DNA of 33,580 nucleotides from Oxalobacteraceae bacterium (GCA_947466695.1 CANIFC010000011.1:1-33580), one strand, 5' to 3'. Numbered from the stretch's first letter, positions 17,629 through 26,605 are shown. Notes: generated by a model not told the origin, from the letters alone. Made by a program: numbers and translations.

Positions 17629-17979
17629 GTGTTTTTCCTGAAAGAGAGTTGTTAAGAACATCGCGTCCGGCGCGCCCGCGTTCATCTAAATTTTGACTTC
17701 AAAGACATAAAGTGCGCGACAAACAGGAACGACATCACGGCAACGCCGGAAGTGATCCCTGAACCTGCCACCACTGGTATGAAATTTGCTGCACTTAAAG
17801 TATAGGTACGCCGGGCGATCGGCGTTATCGAAATTCGGCAAAGTTAAGCAATAGCACGAGCCAGGGTGGATATAGTCGGATTACTGGCTAGTTCCCGTTG
17901 ATCACCCGGCATTTTCAGGTAAATGCTGGTTATTTTTTCGGGGCCATGCCTGCAAAAAAACACGTAAAGAGAGTAAGAC
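17629..17979. other. Divergent control region between eat and the EutR-like gene
   Basis: This 351-base gap must hold the promoters of both the minus-strand eat-eutBC set and the plus-strand regulator. I see no obvious operator repeat and no cobalamin-riboswitch core, so control is presumably by the regulator protein. The base composition is mixed, with an AT-rich patch around 17920-17965. Confidence 0.45.
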
Positions 17980-18981
17980 ATGATGCACCAGATGACACCA
18001 CCGCTGTCTCATAAGGGCACAGTGCTACACGCCACAACGGCATTTCGCACCGTCCTGGCGCACGACGCGGATGAACTGGCGCGCCACCTGACGGGCTGGG
18101 AGCAAAGCTATGACCAGCTCAGTACCGGCCACTTTCGCGGCGCGCTCGATGAACTCCATTTGCCGCACATGCAGGTGTTCCATGAAAACATCAGCCACTC
18201 GGTACGCCAGTCCTGCCGCATCAGGCCGGGCGAACTCTGGTTCGGCTTCCAGAACCATCCGGCATACAGCCGCATCAATGGCCGTCCAGCCGGGCCGGAA
18301 GGGGTCATGATACATTCAGGCAATACTGAGTTTGAACTGCTGACACCGGCCGGTCATGACATTTACGGCATCGTGGCAAGCCGCGAACTGCTGGCGAAGG
18401 CAGCATTGCGGTCGGGCTACACGATCGACTGGAGCGAGCTGGAATCGGCCGAAGTGCTGCAGGTCGGTACACTTGAGCGCGCTCACTGCGTACACACGCT
18501 TGCCGCCCTGCTGAGTTTGCAGCAGCAAGCCAGCGGCAGTATTGACTGGCTGCTGCACGGTCAGTCCACGGTGCTGGCAGCGTTGCTGAGCATGCTGGCC
18601 AAGAGCGTGCCGGAGCCCGCGGTAACCGCCAGCTTCCAGCGCCGCCAGGCTGTCGTCGCCAAGGTGCGCCGCCATCTTCTGGCACACCATGACCACACGC
18701 TCAGCGTTGAACACTTGTGTGAACAGGTCCACGTCAGCCGCCGTACGCTGCAATATTGCTTTGAGGACGTGCTGGGAATAAGCCCCATGCAGTACCTGCG
18801 CCGCATGCGCCTCAATGGCGTGCGGCGCCAGCTGCTTGATCCGGTCGCGCCACTGCAGTCTATTGGCGAACTTGCTGCCGGCTGGGGTTTTGGCAGTTTC
18901 AGCCAGTTTTCCAGCGATTACCGCAAGTTGTTCGGTGCGTCGGCATCAGCCTCGGTGAAGAGCATGGCAGGCCGGGGATGA
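17980..18981 (+). CDS. eutR: EutR-like AraC-family regulator of ethanolamine use
   Basis: The protein has 333 residues. The N-terminal domain recalls E. coli EutR in order and wording: LTGWEQSYDQLSTGHFRGAL, then HMQVFHENISHSVRQSCRI, LWFGF and SGNTEFELLTPAGHDIYGIV. The C-terminal 100 residues are the AraC double helix-turn-helix (HTLSVEHLCEQVHVSRRTLQ, SIGELAAGWGFGSFSQFSSDYRKLF). EutR proteins activate eut genes in response to ethanolamine plus cobalamin. Its position, divergent from eat-eutB-eutC, supports the same role here. It is followed by alkB on the same strand 155 bases on; I see no reason to link the two functionally. Confidence 0.88.
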   Translation: MMHQMTPPLSHKGTVLHATTAFRTVLAHDADELARHLTGWEQSYDQLSTGHFRGALDELHLPHMQVFHENISHSVRQSCRIRPGELWFGFQNHPAYSRINGRPAGPEGVMIHSGNTEFELLTPAGHDIYGIVASRELLAKAALRSGYTIDWSELESAEVLQVGTLERAHCVHTLAALLSLQQQASGSIDWLLHGQSTVLAALLSMLAKSVPEPAVTASFQRRQAVVAKVRRHLLAHHDHTLSVEHLCEQVHVSRRTLQYCFEDVLGISPMQYLRRMRLNGVRRQLLDPVAPLQSIGELAAGWGFGSFSQFSSDYRKLFGASASASVKSMAGRG

Positions 18982-19108
18982 AGTGGCAAGTGCGGCACTG
19001 CAATCAACAAAAACAAGCTGGTACCGAGAATGAAAACAGCCGATTGGCAGTTTAGGACGATTTTATGTCACTTGCGACGGTGTTAATCCATCAAGGTAAG
19101 GCAGACAC

Positions 19109-19132
19109 TATGTCTCATTACAAGGAGACATA
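19109..19132 (+). promoter_or_regulatory. Inverted repeat enclosing the alkB Shine-Dalgarno site
   Basis: TATGTCTC (19109-19116) and GAGACATA (19125-19132) form a perfect 8-bp inverted repeat with an 8-base loop. The Shine-Dalgarno sequence AAGGAG (19122-19127) sits partly in the loop and partly in the right arm, with the ATG five bases after the stem. In RNA this would mask the ribosome site; in DNA it could be an operator. Confidence 0.6.
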
Positions 19133-19136
19133 AAAA

Positions 19137-20363
19137 ATGAATCAGACAGTCAATTCAACGGATGCAGGCCCCGCTTCGCCACCGGTCTACCGCGACCGCA
19201 AACGCTATGCCTGGTTGCTGGCACTGCTGGTGCCGCTGATGGTCGGTTTCGGGCCGCTCCTGATGCTGCTCAGCAACGACGTACGCATGTTGTGGCTGGC
19301 GCCGTTTTTCATGTATGCAATCGCTCCGGCGCTTGACTATGTTCTGGGTGAAGACCGCAGCAATCCGCCTGAAAGCGCGGTGCCACAACTCGACGCCGAT
19401 CTCTATTACCGCCGGATTACCTTTCTGCTGGTGCCCATCCTGTGGGGTGCGTTCATCTTCGGGGCCTGGTTTGTGATGCACTACAGCTTGCCGTGGCATG
19501 GCGTACTTGCCATGATCATCACCGGCGGCATGGTCGGTGGATTTTGCATTAATCTCGGCCATGAAATGGGTCACAAGAATACCGCACTGGAGCGCTGGCT
19601 GGCCAAGATTGTGCTCGCGCCCAGCGGCTACGGTCACTTTTTTATTGAACACAACCGCGGTCACCATCGCGATGTGGCGACGCCCGCCGATCCGGCCTCG
19701 TCGCGTATGGGAGAGAGCATCTACCGCTTTGTCTTGCGCGAAATACCCGGTGCACTCAAGCGTGCCTGGCTGCTGGAAAAAGACCGGCTGACACGCTGTG
19801 GCCAGCCGCTTTGGTCACTACATAATGAGATTTTGCAGCCAGCCCTGATGACCATTACGCTCTGGACCGCGTTGACCCTCTGGCTGGGACTGGGCGTGTT
19901 ACCGTTCCTGCTGGCGGTATCGTGCTGGGCTAATTTCCAGCTGACCTCGGCCAACTATATCGAGCACTACGGTTTGCTGCGCAAGGAACGCGCACCGGGC
20001 CGCTACGAGATCTGCCAGCCACACCACTCCTGGAACAGCAACCATATTTTTTCCAACTGGGCGCTGTTCCACCTGCAACGTCATTCCGACCATCACGCCC
20101 ATCCCTTGCGGCGCTATCAGTCACTACGTCATTTTGAGCAATTACCACGCCTGCCGAGCGGCTACTTTGGTATGTATCTGGTGAGCTACATTCCGCCGCT
20201 CTGGTTCTACGTCATGAACCCGCGTTTGCTGGAGGTGGTACAGCGTGATCCCGGTCGCATCAATTTTGATCCGGCACAACGCGCGCAATTGATCCGGCGT
20301 TATCAGCTGACCGAACCAGTCGCTGATAACGCGGCAAACAGCGCTGACAAGGTCCCGGCATGA
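19137..20363 (+). CDS. alkB: Alkane 1-monooxygenase (integral-membrane di-iron hydroxylase)
   Basis: The protein has 408 residues and inserts oxygen at the terminal carbon of medium-chain alkanes, using electrons from rubredoxin. All diagnostic histidine motifs are present: GHEMGHK at about residue 141, EHNRGHHRDVATPADPASS at about 171, the AlkB signature NYIEHYGLLRKE at about 277, and LQRHSDHHAHPLRRYQSLR near 315. Hydrophobic helices flank the motifs (YAWLLALLVPLMVGFGPLLM, MLWLAPFFMYAIAPALDYVL, FLLVPILWGAFIFGAWFVMH). The stop overlaps the rubredoxin start (ATGA), so the two are co-translated. The start has a good AAGGAG site inside a hairpin. Confidence 0.97.
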   Translation: MNQTVNSTDAGPASPPVYRDRKRYAWLLALLVPLMVGFGPLLMLLSNDVRMLWLAPFFMYAIAPALDYVLGEDRSNPPESAVPQLDADLYYRRITFLLVPILWGAFIFGAWFVMHYSLPWHGVLAMIITGGMVGGFCINLGHEMGHKNTALERWLAKIVLAPSGYGHFFIEHNRGHHRDVATPADPASSRMGESIYRFVLREIPGALKRAWLLEKDRLTRCGQPLWSLHNEILQPALMTITLWTALTLWLGLGVLPFLLAVSCWANFQLTSANYIEHYGLLRKERAPGRYEICQPHHSWNSNHIFSNWALFHLQRHSDHHAHPLRRYQSLRHFEQLPRLPSGYFGMYLVSYIPPLWFYVMNPRLLEVVQRDPGRINFDPAQRAQLIRRYQLTEPVADNAANSADKVPA

Positions 20364-20536
20364 GTATCTTTCAATGCCCCGAGTGCGGCTATCAGTATGA
20401 CGAGAAGAACGGCGAACCGCATGAGGGCTATCCACCGGGTACGCTATGGGACCAGATCCCGGAAAGTTTCGTCTGCCCTAGTTGCAGCGTGCGCGACAAG
20501 GCGGATTTCGAGCCGGTTGAAACAAAAAAATTATGA
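20360..20536 (+). CDS. Rubredoxin (AlkG type)
   Basis: This is a 58-residue one-iron electron carrier, encoded by a short frame overlapping the alkB stop by four bases (ATGA). The two iron-binding pairs are FQCPECGYQYDE (CxxC at residues 6 and 9) and SFVCPSCSVRDKADFEPV (CxxC at about 39 and 42). The conserved rubredoxin core GEPHEGYPPGTLWDQIPESF lies between them. It should pass electrons from a rubredoxin reductase, not encoded here, to AlkB. The overlap ensures matched expression with the hydroxylase. Confidence 0.96.
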   Translation: MSIFQCPECGYQYDEKNGEPHEGYPPGTLWDQIPESFVCPSCSVRDKADFEPVETKKL

Positions 20537-20626
20537 CCGCTTACCGGTTTATCCGCTTACAGTGAGAGGGCAAACCGGCAGCAGCCAGAAATAACCAGCC
20601 TGCTGCACGCTGCATCCGGACGACGT

Positions 20627-20735
20627 TTACCAGCAGCTAGAGACCGCCACCGTTTGCGCTCCCGTATTCGATACCGTCATGGTGCCGCATTGATCGCCGG
20701 CCTGGCCGTTGGCAGGCACCGCCTGCAGCGTGTAT
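20627..20735 (-). pseudogene. C-terminal fragment of a type IV pilin-like protein
   Basis: The minus strand encodes YTLQAVPANGQAGDQCGTMT followed by VSNTGAQTVAVSSCW and a stop at 20627-20629. This closely follows the last ~35 residues of PilE/minor pilins, including the disulphide cysteine pair and the terminal CW. The rest of the pilin, including the N-methylation helix, is absent: the DNA switches to an IS481-type transposase tail at about 20738. It is therefore a dead fragment. Confidence 0.7.
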
Positions 20736-20737
20736 CA

Positions 20738-20890
20738 GTATCAAGACCGGCTTGGTTAAATACTCGCTTCACGAACAAATCAGGCTTCTCTTGCTGCCAT
20801 TTCTTGAATGCCTGAATCGGTGTTTGATACTTTTAAGCGCATTGGGTAATATTGTGGTTGCAGATCTTCAAGTAGTTCCACAGCGGCCGA
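20738..20890 (-). mobile_element. C-terminal remnant of an IS481-type transposase
   Basis: On the minus strand this encodes LKICNHNITQCA, an in-frame stop, then KYQTPIQAFKKWQQEKPDLF and VKRVFNQAGLD. It is nearly the same as the element at 1-131, but with a nonsense codon and several substitutions, so it is a decayed relative of that element. Only the end of the transposase remains. Its right end, GGTCTTGA at 20741-20748 (reverse strand), is the last sequence shared with the copy at 1-131. Confidence 0.75.
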
Positions 20891-21013
20891 TGACCAATGC
20901 CGCTAACCGGCTGCGTTACAAGATGAACCGCCGGCCGGGCCGGTGTGTGACAGGTAATAAAATTGAGGCCAACGGGCCATGACAAGCGCACACTAAGTGA
21001 GCGCCAACTTCGT

Positions 21014-22654
21014 CTAGCGTTTCTTTAAAATCGATCCCAGCACCCCGCGCAGGATTTCCCGTCCCACTTGCGAACCGATTGTTCGCACCGCAGATTTCAC
21101 CATGGTTTCTGCGACATTGTCTTTACGGCGAGCGCTCTTGTCGCCGCCAAACAGATTGCCGAACATATCGTTGAAGGTGTCGCTGATTCCGCCTCCTTGT
21201 GCCGCTGCCGCAGCCGGCTCCGGTTGCGCCTGACCAAGGCGGTAATCTGCTCCAGCCGGAGAACCATTGCGGCTGGCGGTATTGGCACCGGATGAATTTC
21301 CCCAGTCGCTGTCTGGCCTGTCAACGTGACTGGCAGGCAGACTGGAAACATGCGCCGCACTTGCAGCGACCCGTCCGGTTAATTTTTCATACGCCGACTC
21401 CCTGTCGACTGCCTTTTCGTACACGCCGGCAACGATCGAGCTGGCAATGATCTTCTGGCGCTCTTCCAGGCTGATCGCACCAATCTGTGAAGCTGGCGGC
21501 ACAATAAAACCACGCTGGACGATACCGGGACGACCTTCGTTATCCAGAAAGGAAATCAAGGCTTCACCCACACCTAGCTCACTGATTACCTGTGCTGTGT
21601 CGAGGTCAGGGTTTGGCCGGAATGTCTCTGCGGCAGCCTGTACCGCTTTTTGATCGCGCGGTGTGTAGGCACGCAGGGCATGCTGCACGCGATTGCCGAG
21701 CTGCCCAAGCACGGTATCGGGAATATCCAGCGGATTTTGCGTCACAAAATACACTCCTACACCTTTTGAGCGAATCAGGCGTACTACCTGCTCGATTTTT
21801 TGTAAAAGGATCCTGGGTGCTTCATCGAACAACAAATGCGCTTCATCAAAGAAAAAGACTATTTTTGGCTGTTCGAGATCGCCCACTTCCGGCAAATGCT
21901 CGTATAGCTCCGAAAGCATCCATAACAGGAAGGTAGAGTAAAGTCTGGGCGACTGCAATAATTGGTCTGCCGCCAAAATATTCACGATCCCTCTACCCGT
22001 CGCATCGGTTTGCAGCATATCGTCAAGATTGAGCATCGGCTCGCCAAAAAATGCATCGCCCCCTTGTTCGGAAATTGCCAGTAATCCACGCTGTATCGCA
22101 CCGATGCTCGCAGCGGAAATATTGCCGTATTCAGTTTGAAAAGTTGTCGCATTGTCGCCAAGATATTGCAGCATAGCGCGCAGGTCTTTGGTATCAAGCA
22201 GCAGCAAACCGTTGTCATCCGCGATCTTGAAGGCCAGCTGCATGACACCGGACTGGGTCTCATTCAAGTTCAGCATGCGGCTTAATAGCAAGGGACCCAA
22301 GTCTGAAATGGTCGCCCGTACCGGATGGCCTTGCTTGCCGAACACATCCCAAAATGTCACAGGACAAGCCTGCCAATGCGGCCCTTCAAACCCTAGCTGT
22401 TCAATTCTTTGCCGGATTTTCGGGGAAAGTTGCCCTGCGTGTGCCATGCCAGACAAATCCCCTTTAACATCCGCCATAAAAACCGGTACGCCGATATCGG
22501 AAAATGCCTGTGCCATCACTTGCAAGGTGACCGTTTTTCCGGTTCCCGTCGCGCCCGTAATACAGCCATGGCGATTGGCCCAGGCGGATAACAGGTTCAA
22601 ATCGAGACCGACATTGTTTATTAATGATTTCGCGATGAGAAGTGGTTTGGACAT
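21014..22654 (-). CDS. yjgR: HerA-like ATPase of the YjgR/DUF853 family
   Basis: The protein has 546 residues; E. coli YjgR has about 500. An ATPase domain of the HerA/FtsK superclass covers about 20-400. It carries Walker A GATGTGKT (about 35-42), a family block [39 protein letters not shown], and Walker B with the catalytic acid in [17 protein letters not shown]. Residues about 430-500 form a low-complexity Ala/Gly/Ser linker, and the last 40 residues ([20 protein letters not shown]) form an amphipathic tail. The biological role of YjgR is not established; DNA-dependent ATPase activity is inferred from the fold. There is no nuclease (NurA) or defence partner beside it. The start at 22654 ([11 protein letters not shown]) matches the family N-terminus. 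Confidence 0.92.
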   Translation of the reverse strand: MSKPLLIAKSLINNVGLDLNLLSAWANRHGCITGATGTGKTVTLQVMAQAFSDIGVPVFMADVKGDLSGMAHAGQLSPKIRQRIEQLGFEGPHWQACPVTFWDVFGKQGHPVRATISDLGPLLLSRMLNLNETQSGVMQLAFKIADDNGLLLLDTKDLRAMLQYLGDNATTFQTEYGNISAASIGAIQRGLLAISEQGGDAFFGEPMLNLDDMLQTDATGRGIVNILAADQLLQSPRLYSTFLLWMLSELYEHLPEVGDLEQPKIVFFFDEAHLLFDEAPRILLQKIEQVVRLIRSKGVGVYFVTQNPLDIPDTVLGQLGNRVQHALRAYTPRDQKAVQAAAETFRPNPDLDTAQVISELGVGEALISFLDNEGRPGIVQRGFIVPPASQIGAISLEERQKIIASSIVAGVYEKAVDRESAYEKLTGRVAASAAHVSSLPASHVDRPDSDWGNSSGANTASRNGSPAGADYRLGQAQPEPAAAAAQGGGISDTFNDMFGNLFGGDKSARRKDNVAETMVKSAVRTIGSQVGREILRGVLGSILKKR

Positions 22655-22943
22655 GGCTTTGGCTGTTTTATAGTGGAATTAAATAACAATCAATCTACGG
22701 GAAAAACGTTCTTTATTATAAAACCAAAGCGCGAACGAATACAGCAGGATCAGGTGCAGACGCAGGCAAAAACCAGACCAGGTTGTTAATCGAGGGCGCG
22801 ATCTGGCGGAACATTGCAGAAGGATAAAAATCACGGCCCGAAAGGGCGGTAATCACGCAATCTCCCTGGCTAATCGGCCGGTACACCGACTGTGATGAGG
22901 ATGGCTTGAACCGCGTATTTTTACGTTGCCCAGCGACAGGGTT

Positions 22944-23891
22944 TCAGAAATTACCCAAGGCAAACACGCCGGCCGCAATGCAGAGCGCACCCAGGATGCG
23001 CTGGACGCGATCACCCTCACCGAGAAAATGACCGCCGAGGAGCGCGGCAAACAGCATCGACACTTCGCGTGCCGGCGCCACATGGCTCAAAGGTGCGTTC
23101 TGCATCGCGTACAGCACCAGCACATAAGAGACCGGGCTGATCGTTCCGACCAGGAGCGCGTATTTCCATTCCCGCCGCCAGGATGCCAGGGTTGCCTGCC
23201 GGTCACGCAGTAAAACAGGCATGAGCAGTGTCACACGGATGAAATTACCGAAGTAGTCGATCAGCACCGGCGAGATCAAGATAACCTTGACTGCGTAACC
23301 GTCCAGCACCGTATAGCTGGCGATGAAAAGGCCGGTTAGCAATCCGTAAAAAATACCCTTGTGCAAGCGCTGATGCCGCCCCCGGTCGCTCTGCTCGCTA
23401 CTGGCAGGAAGTGTGCGCAACAGTGCCGGTCCACCGGCAATCAAAAACACGCCGCCTACCACCGCAACAATACCGGCAGCACCAGCGAATGACACTGTCT
23501 CGCCCAAAAACAGCAGTGCAGCCCCCGACGACAGCAAGGGGGCAAAACCGCGCGCCAGCGGATAGACCACGGTCAGGTCCGCCTTGCGATAACCACGCAG
23601 CAAAGTAATGAAATAGAGAACGTGCAACACACCGCTGGCAACGATAAAGCCCCATTCGGTCCAGCCCCAGCCTGGCACCACATTCCAGCCAACATAGATA
23701 CCAACCGGCGCCCACACCAGCATCATGATCAGGCTGGTAAAGCCGGCAAAGCGCGCATCACCACCGGCTTTTTTAGCAGCGATATTCCAGAGCGCGTGAA
23801 TCAGGCCAGCGAGCACAACAAGGAGAAAGGCAGAGTGCGACACGGCAGAAGATCTCGAAAAAATAGCGACGGCAGGCAGTGTAACAAACAC
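22944..23891 (-). CDS. DMT-superfamily transporter (EamA domains)
   Basis: The protein has up to 315 residues. Ten membrane helices are arranged as two EamA repeats, with family sequences such as FLLVVLAGLIHALWNIAAKK, then VVYPLARGFAPLLSSGAALL, and near the end AMQNAPLSHVAPAREVSMLF with FLGEGDRVQRILGALCIAAG. The role is probably export of a small metabolite; the substrate is unknown. Both possible starts are GTG, at 23891 and about 23843 (VSHSAFLLVVLAGL). Neither has a clear Shine-Dalgarno site, so the true N-terminus is uncertain. Confidence 0.85.
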   Translation of the reverse strand: MFVTLPAVAIFSRSSAVSHSAFLLVVLAGLIHALWNIAAKKAGGDARFAGFTSLIMMLVWAPVGIYVGWNVVPGWGWTEWGFIVASGVLHVLYFITLLRGYRKADLTVVYPLARGFAPLLSSGAALLFLGETVSFAGAAGIVAVVGGVFLIAGGPALLRTLPASSEQSDRGRHQRLHKGIFYGLLTGLFIASYTVLDGYAVKVILISPVLIDYFGNFIRVTLLMPVLLRDRQATLASWRREWKYALLVGTISPVSYVLVLYAMQNAPLSHVAPAREVSMLFAALLGGHFLGEGDRVQRILGALCIAAGVFALGNF

Positions 23892-24002
23892 ACTGCCTCA
23901 GAACAACCGCACGGCAGTAGTTAGCTGCTAACGGCATAATTTTTTGCCGGATTTACGCCTGATGGCAGCTAGCGTGCGATAACACGCAGTCCCGCGATCG
24001 CT

Positions 24003-24485
24003 TCAGTCACCCAGCGCAAACGTCGTCAGGGTATCGCCATCCATGCGGTAGCGCACCCATTCGTCCTGCGGGGCAGCCCCGAGCGACTGATAGAACGCAA
24101 TGGCTGGTGCATTCCAGTCCAGCACGCTCCACTCAAGCCGGCCACAACCGGCGTCGCAGGCGATGCGCGCCAGACGCCTCAGCATTTTTTTACCGGCACC
24201 GCTACCGCGATGGTCTGGTGAAATGTACAGATCTTCCAGATACATGCCCTCGCGCCCGAGCCAGGTCGAATAGCTGTAAAAATAGATGGCATAACCGACA
24301 GCCTGTCCGTCTATGCTGCAGATCAATCCACGCGCTGGCGACTCTGCGGCAAACAAGCTGGCCTCTATCTCTTCAACACTGGCAAGCACCTCGTGCCCGG
24401 CCTTTTCGAAAATCGCCAGTTCAACAATGTAATGATGGATCAATGCCGCATCTGCGGGTACTGCCTCACGTATTTCTATAGCCAT
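24003..24485 (-). CDS. GNAT-family N-acetyltransferase
   Basis: The protein has 160 residues from the ATG at 24485 (MAIEIREAVPADAALIHHYI), the usual family start; the frame is open 25 codons further. It has the acetyl-CoA pyrophosphate loop of the fold, YLEDLYISPDHRGSGAGKKM, followed by ARIACDAGCGRLEWSVLDWN and APAIAFYQSLGAAPQDEW. These features match the SAT/diamine acetyltransferase-like subgroup. The substrate may be an amine or a thialysine-like compound, which is inference from similarity of pattern only. Confidence 0.88.
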   Translation of the reverse strand: MAIEIREAVPADAALIHHYIVELAIFEKAGHEVLASVEEIEASLFAAESPARGLICSIDGQAVGYAIYFYSYSTWLGREGMYLEDLYISPDHRGSGAGKKMLRRLARIACDAGCGRLEWSVLDWNAPAIAFYQSLGAAPQDEWVRYRMDGDTLTTFALGD

Positions 24486-24572
24486 CTTCATTCCATTCTC
24501 TGCCGTTACGGCGTCACATTTCAGGTGCGCCATGCTAGCGGCTAGCAGACCATTGAGCAAGCGCTATTGATG

Positions 24573-24602
24573 CCGGTCCCGGTCCCGATACCGTTACCGG
24601 GG
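24573..24602. repeat. Five tandem 6-bp units
   Basis: CCGGTC, CCGGTC, CCGATA, CCGTTA and CCGGGG lie head to tail in the gap between the acetyltransferase and the PLP enzyme, which are divergently transcribed. Confidence 0.55.
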
Positions 24603-24772
24603 AAGGAGATAAATGCATGCACGGCTTCGCCCGGGCATCGTCTGAAGTTCGCTTGTTTCAGGTAATACCGGCTAAACAGTCCTGTTATCCAAAGATAATT
24701 TTAGCTGCAAATCAATTGCACCACCTGAACGTGTCAGAATAGCCAGCTATTCCTGATCAGCGAAGGCATCAC

Positions 24773-26032
24773 ATGACAGATTCCATGACAAAAAAAGTAG
24801 TTCCAAGCCTCGACATCGCGCGCATCCGTTCCGAGTTTCCCGCTCTTGCCAGCGGTATCGCCTATTTTGACAATGCCGGCGGCGCGCAAGTGCTCAAAAG
24901 GGTGGCCGACAGAATTTACGACTATCTGCTCAGCACCAGCGTACAGATCGGCGCGAGTTATTCCAGCTCCCGGCAGGCCTCGGAAAAAGTGCTGGCGGCA
25001 CGCCGCTCTATGGCTGAATTGGTGAACGCGCAGCATGACGAAGAAATTGTCATGGGAGGTTCGACGACAGGACTCATGTACTTGCTGACGCAGGCCATTT
25101 TGCCGGGCATTTGCGAAGGCGACGAAATCATCGTCACCAATAGCGACCACGAGTCCAATATCGGTGGCTGGCTGCGCCTGCAACAGGCCGGCGCCATCAT
25201 CCGGATCTGGCACGTCGATCCGGCAACGATGACCTTGCCACTGGATCAGCTCGATCGACTGCTCAACAAGCGCACCAAATGGGTGGCGATGACGCATGCC
25301 TCCAATGTGATTGGCACCATCAATCCGGTGGCCGAAGTTGCAACGCGGGTACACGCGGCAGGCGCGCGCCTGTGTGTTGACGCAGTCGCCTACGCACCGC
25401 ACCGGCTGGTCGATGTGCAGGCCAGTGGCGCCGATGTGTATGTCTTTAGCTTTTACAAGGTCTACGGCCCGCATTACGCGGTGCTGTGGGGAAAACGCGA
25501 TTTTCTGCTTAGCCTGCCCAGTCTCAACCATCACTTTATCGGTCCGGAAATACTGCCGTATAAACTGCAGCCGGGTAACGTCAATTTTGAATTATCGTAT
25601 GGCTGCATGGGCATTCATGACTACTATCTCACCATCGGAAAAGAGCTCGGTGCGAGCGGCACCAACCGCCAGTGCATGCAGGTGGCGCTGGATCACTTCG
25701 CCCGGCATGAAGACATGCTGTGCGAAAAATTACTGGCATTCCTGCGCAGCAAAACGGCAGTACGCATCATCGGCCTGGCGCATATCGAGAATGCAAACCG
25801 CATGCCGACCGTCAGTTTTGTGGTGGACGGAAAACAATCTGAGGACGTGGTTCGCTTCATGGATCAACACCAGATCGGTATTCGCTTTGGCGATTTTTAT
25901 GCCAGGCGGCTTATTGAAGATCTGGGCTTGCAAGCGTATGGCGGCGTGATCCGCGTTTCCATCGCCCATTACAACACGGAGCAGGAAATTGACCGCCTGA
26001 CCGACAAGCTCGAACTGGCTTTACAGGCTTAG
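24773..26032 (+). CDS. Class V PLP-dependent enzyme, cysteine-desulfurase-like
   Basis: The protein has 419 residues. Its fold is that of the aminotransferase class V family, and the sequence fits the 'cysteine desulfurase-like' subgroup related to VC1184. Blocks: IAYFDNAGGAQVLKRVADRI near the N-terminus, EIIVTNSDHESNIGGWLRLQ, AGARLCVDAVAYAPHRLVDV with the cofactor Asp, and DVYVFSFYKVYGPHYAVLWG with the PLP Lys at residue 229. I see no Fe-S assembly genes beside it, so a housekeeping IscS role is unlikely. The true substrate is unknown. A second in-frame ATG at 24785 is a possible alternative start. Confidence 0.88.
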   Translation: MTDSMTKKVVPSLDIARIRSEFPALASGIAYFDNAGGAQVLKRVADRIYDYLLSTSVQIGASYSSSRQASEKVLAARRSMAELVNAQHDEEIVMGGSTTGLMYLLTQAILPGICEGDEIIVTNSDHESNIGGWLRLQQAGAIIRIWHVDPATMTLPLDQLDRLLNKRTKWVAMTHASNVIGTINPVAEVATRVHAAGARLCVDAVAYAPHRLVDVQASGADVYVFSFYKVYGPHYAVLWGKRDFLLSLPSLNHHFIGPEILPYKLQPGNVNFELSYGCMGIHDYYLTIGKELGASGTNRQCMQVALDHFARHEDMLCEKLLAFLRSKTAVRIIGLAHIENANRMPTVSFVVDGKQSEDVVRFMDQHQIGIRFGDFYARRLIEDLGLQAYGGVIRVSIAHYNTEQEIDRLTDKLELALQA

Positions 26033-26168
26033 TGTGGTGGTGGATGAGCGCCACCAAAATTGCCGGCTGGCTGATTCGATGCGATGAAAAATACCCCGGA
26101 AGGACGTGCGCTTTATCCGGCGTCACCGTGAAGATTCAAGACTGGAAAGCGCGCTCAGCCTGGCCGGC

Positions 26169-26390
26169 ATTAAGATGGGTGTCTTATTAAGCCCGTTTTT
26201 GAGATGGGTTTTTGAGATGGGTGTCATATTAAGTTTTTCGGTATGGGTGTCTTATTAAGCTCTTTTTATTAAGCTCTTTGAGATGGGTGTCTTATTAAGC
26301 CCCTTTATTAAGCCCCTTCTTATTAAGCCCTTGGTGTCTTATTAAGCCCTTAAGCCCGTTTTTATTAAGCCCGTCTTATTAAGCCCGGAT
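26169..26390. repeat. Complex interspersed direct-repeat field (ATGGGTGTC / TTATTAAGCCC)
   Basis: Two short modules alternate irregularly. ATGGGTGTC occurs four times, plus one variant reading ATGGGTTTT. ATTAAG occurs eleven times, usually as TTATTAAGCCC or TTATTAAGCTC and often followed by a T-run. Full units read GATGGGTGTCTTATTAAGC; later units lose the left module and shrink to 13-14 bases. The field has no coding potential, no constant spacer and no cas genes, so it is not a CRISPR array. Confidence 0.85.
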
Positions 26391-26549
26391 TTCTTCGGGT
26401 GGAGCTATTTTTCAGATATATCTCTTACACACCACTACCGCAAATTCCGTGCAATAAAAAAATCTTGCAGTACCAGCTTTTGTAGCTCCGCTGCGGCTGC
26501 CGGACAACAAGTTACGCTCCCTAAAATAAAATTTATTCGATGATAGGCA

Positions 26550-26583
26550 TTGTCACAAACAAGTCATAAAGGCTTGGTACATT
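26550..26583 (+). promoter_or_regulatory. Pho-box-like PhoB site with a spaced -10, upstream of the phosphatases
   Basis: TTGTCAC-AAAC-AAGTCAT (26550-26567) matches the two 7-bp half-sites separated by 4 bp of the PhoB consensus (CTGTCAT type). Ten bases after it lies TACATT (26578-26583), a plausible -10. The spacing is that of PhoB-activated promoters. Confidence 0.65.
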
Positions 26584-26605
26584 CACTACTTTTAAACCAA
26601 GCTGG

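Larger units (their letters stand above)
20537..21013. other. Gap of gene fragments between rubredoxin and the YjgR-type gene
   Basis: This stretch holds a pilin fragment and an IS481 tail, both listed separately. From about 20890 to 21013 I see nothing identifiable. Confidence 0.6.
26033..26605. other. Long gap with a repeat field and the Pho promoter
   Basis: The gap contains the complex direct-repeat field at 26169-26390 and, near its right end, a Pho-box-like site with a spaced -10. The part from about 26400 to 26540 has no recognisable feature. No credible gene is present on either strand. Confidence 0.7.

Noticed and set aside
17629-17979. Cobalamin riboswitch upstream of the eut genes
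   Set aside because: I could not find the conserved B12-box core on the minus strand. Control by the EutR-like protein is sufficient.
21014-22654. HerA-NurA-type defence system
   Set aside because: The protein matches the housekeeping YjgR family, and no nuclease or other defence gene lies beside it.
26169-26390. CRISPR array
   Set aside because: Repeat units vary in length, there are no unique spacers of constant size, and no cas genes are in the window.
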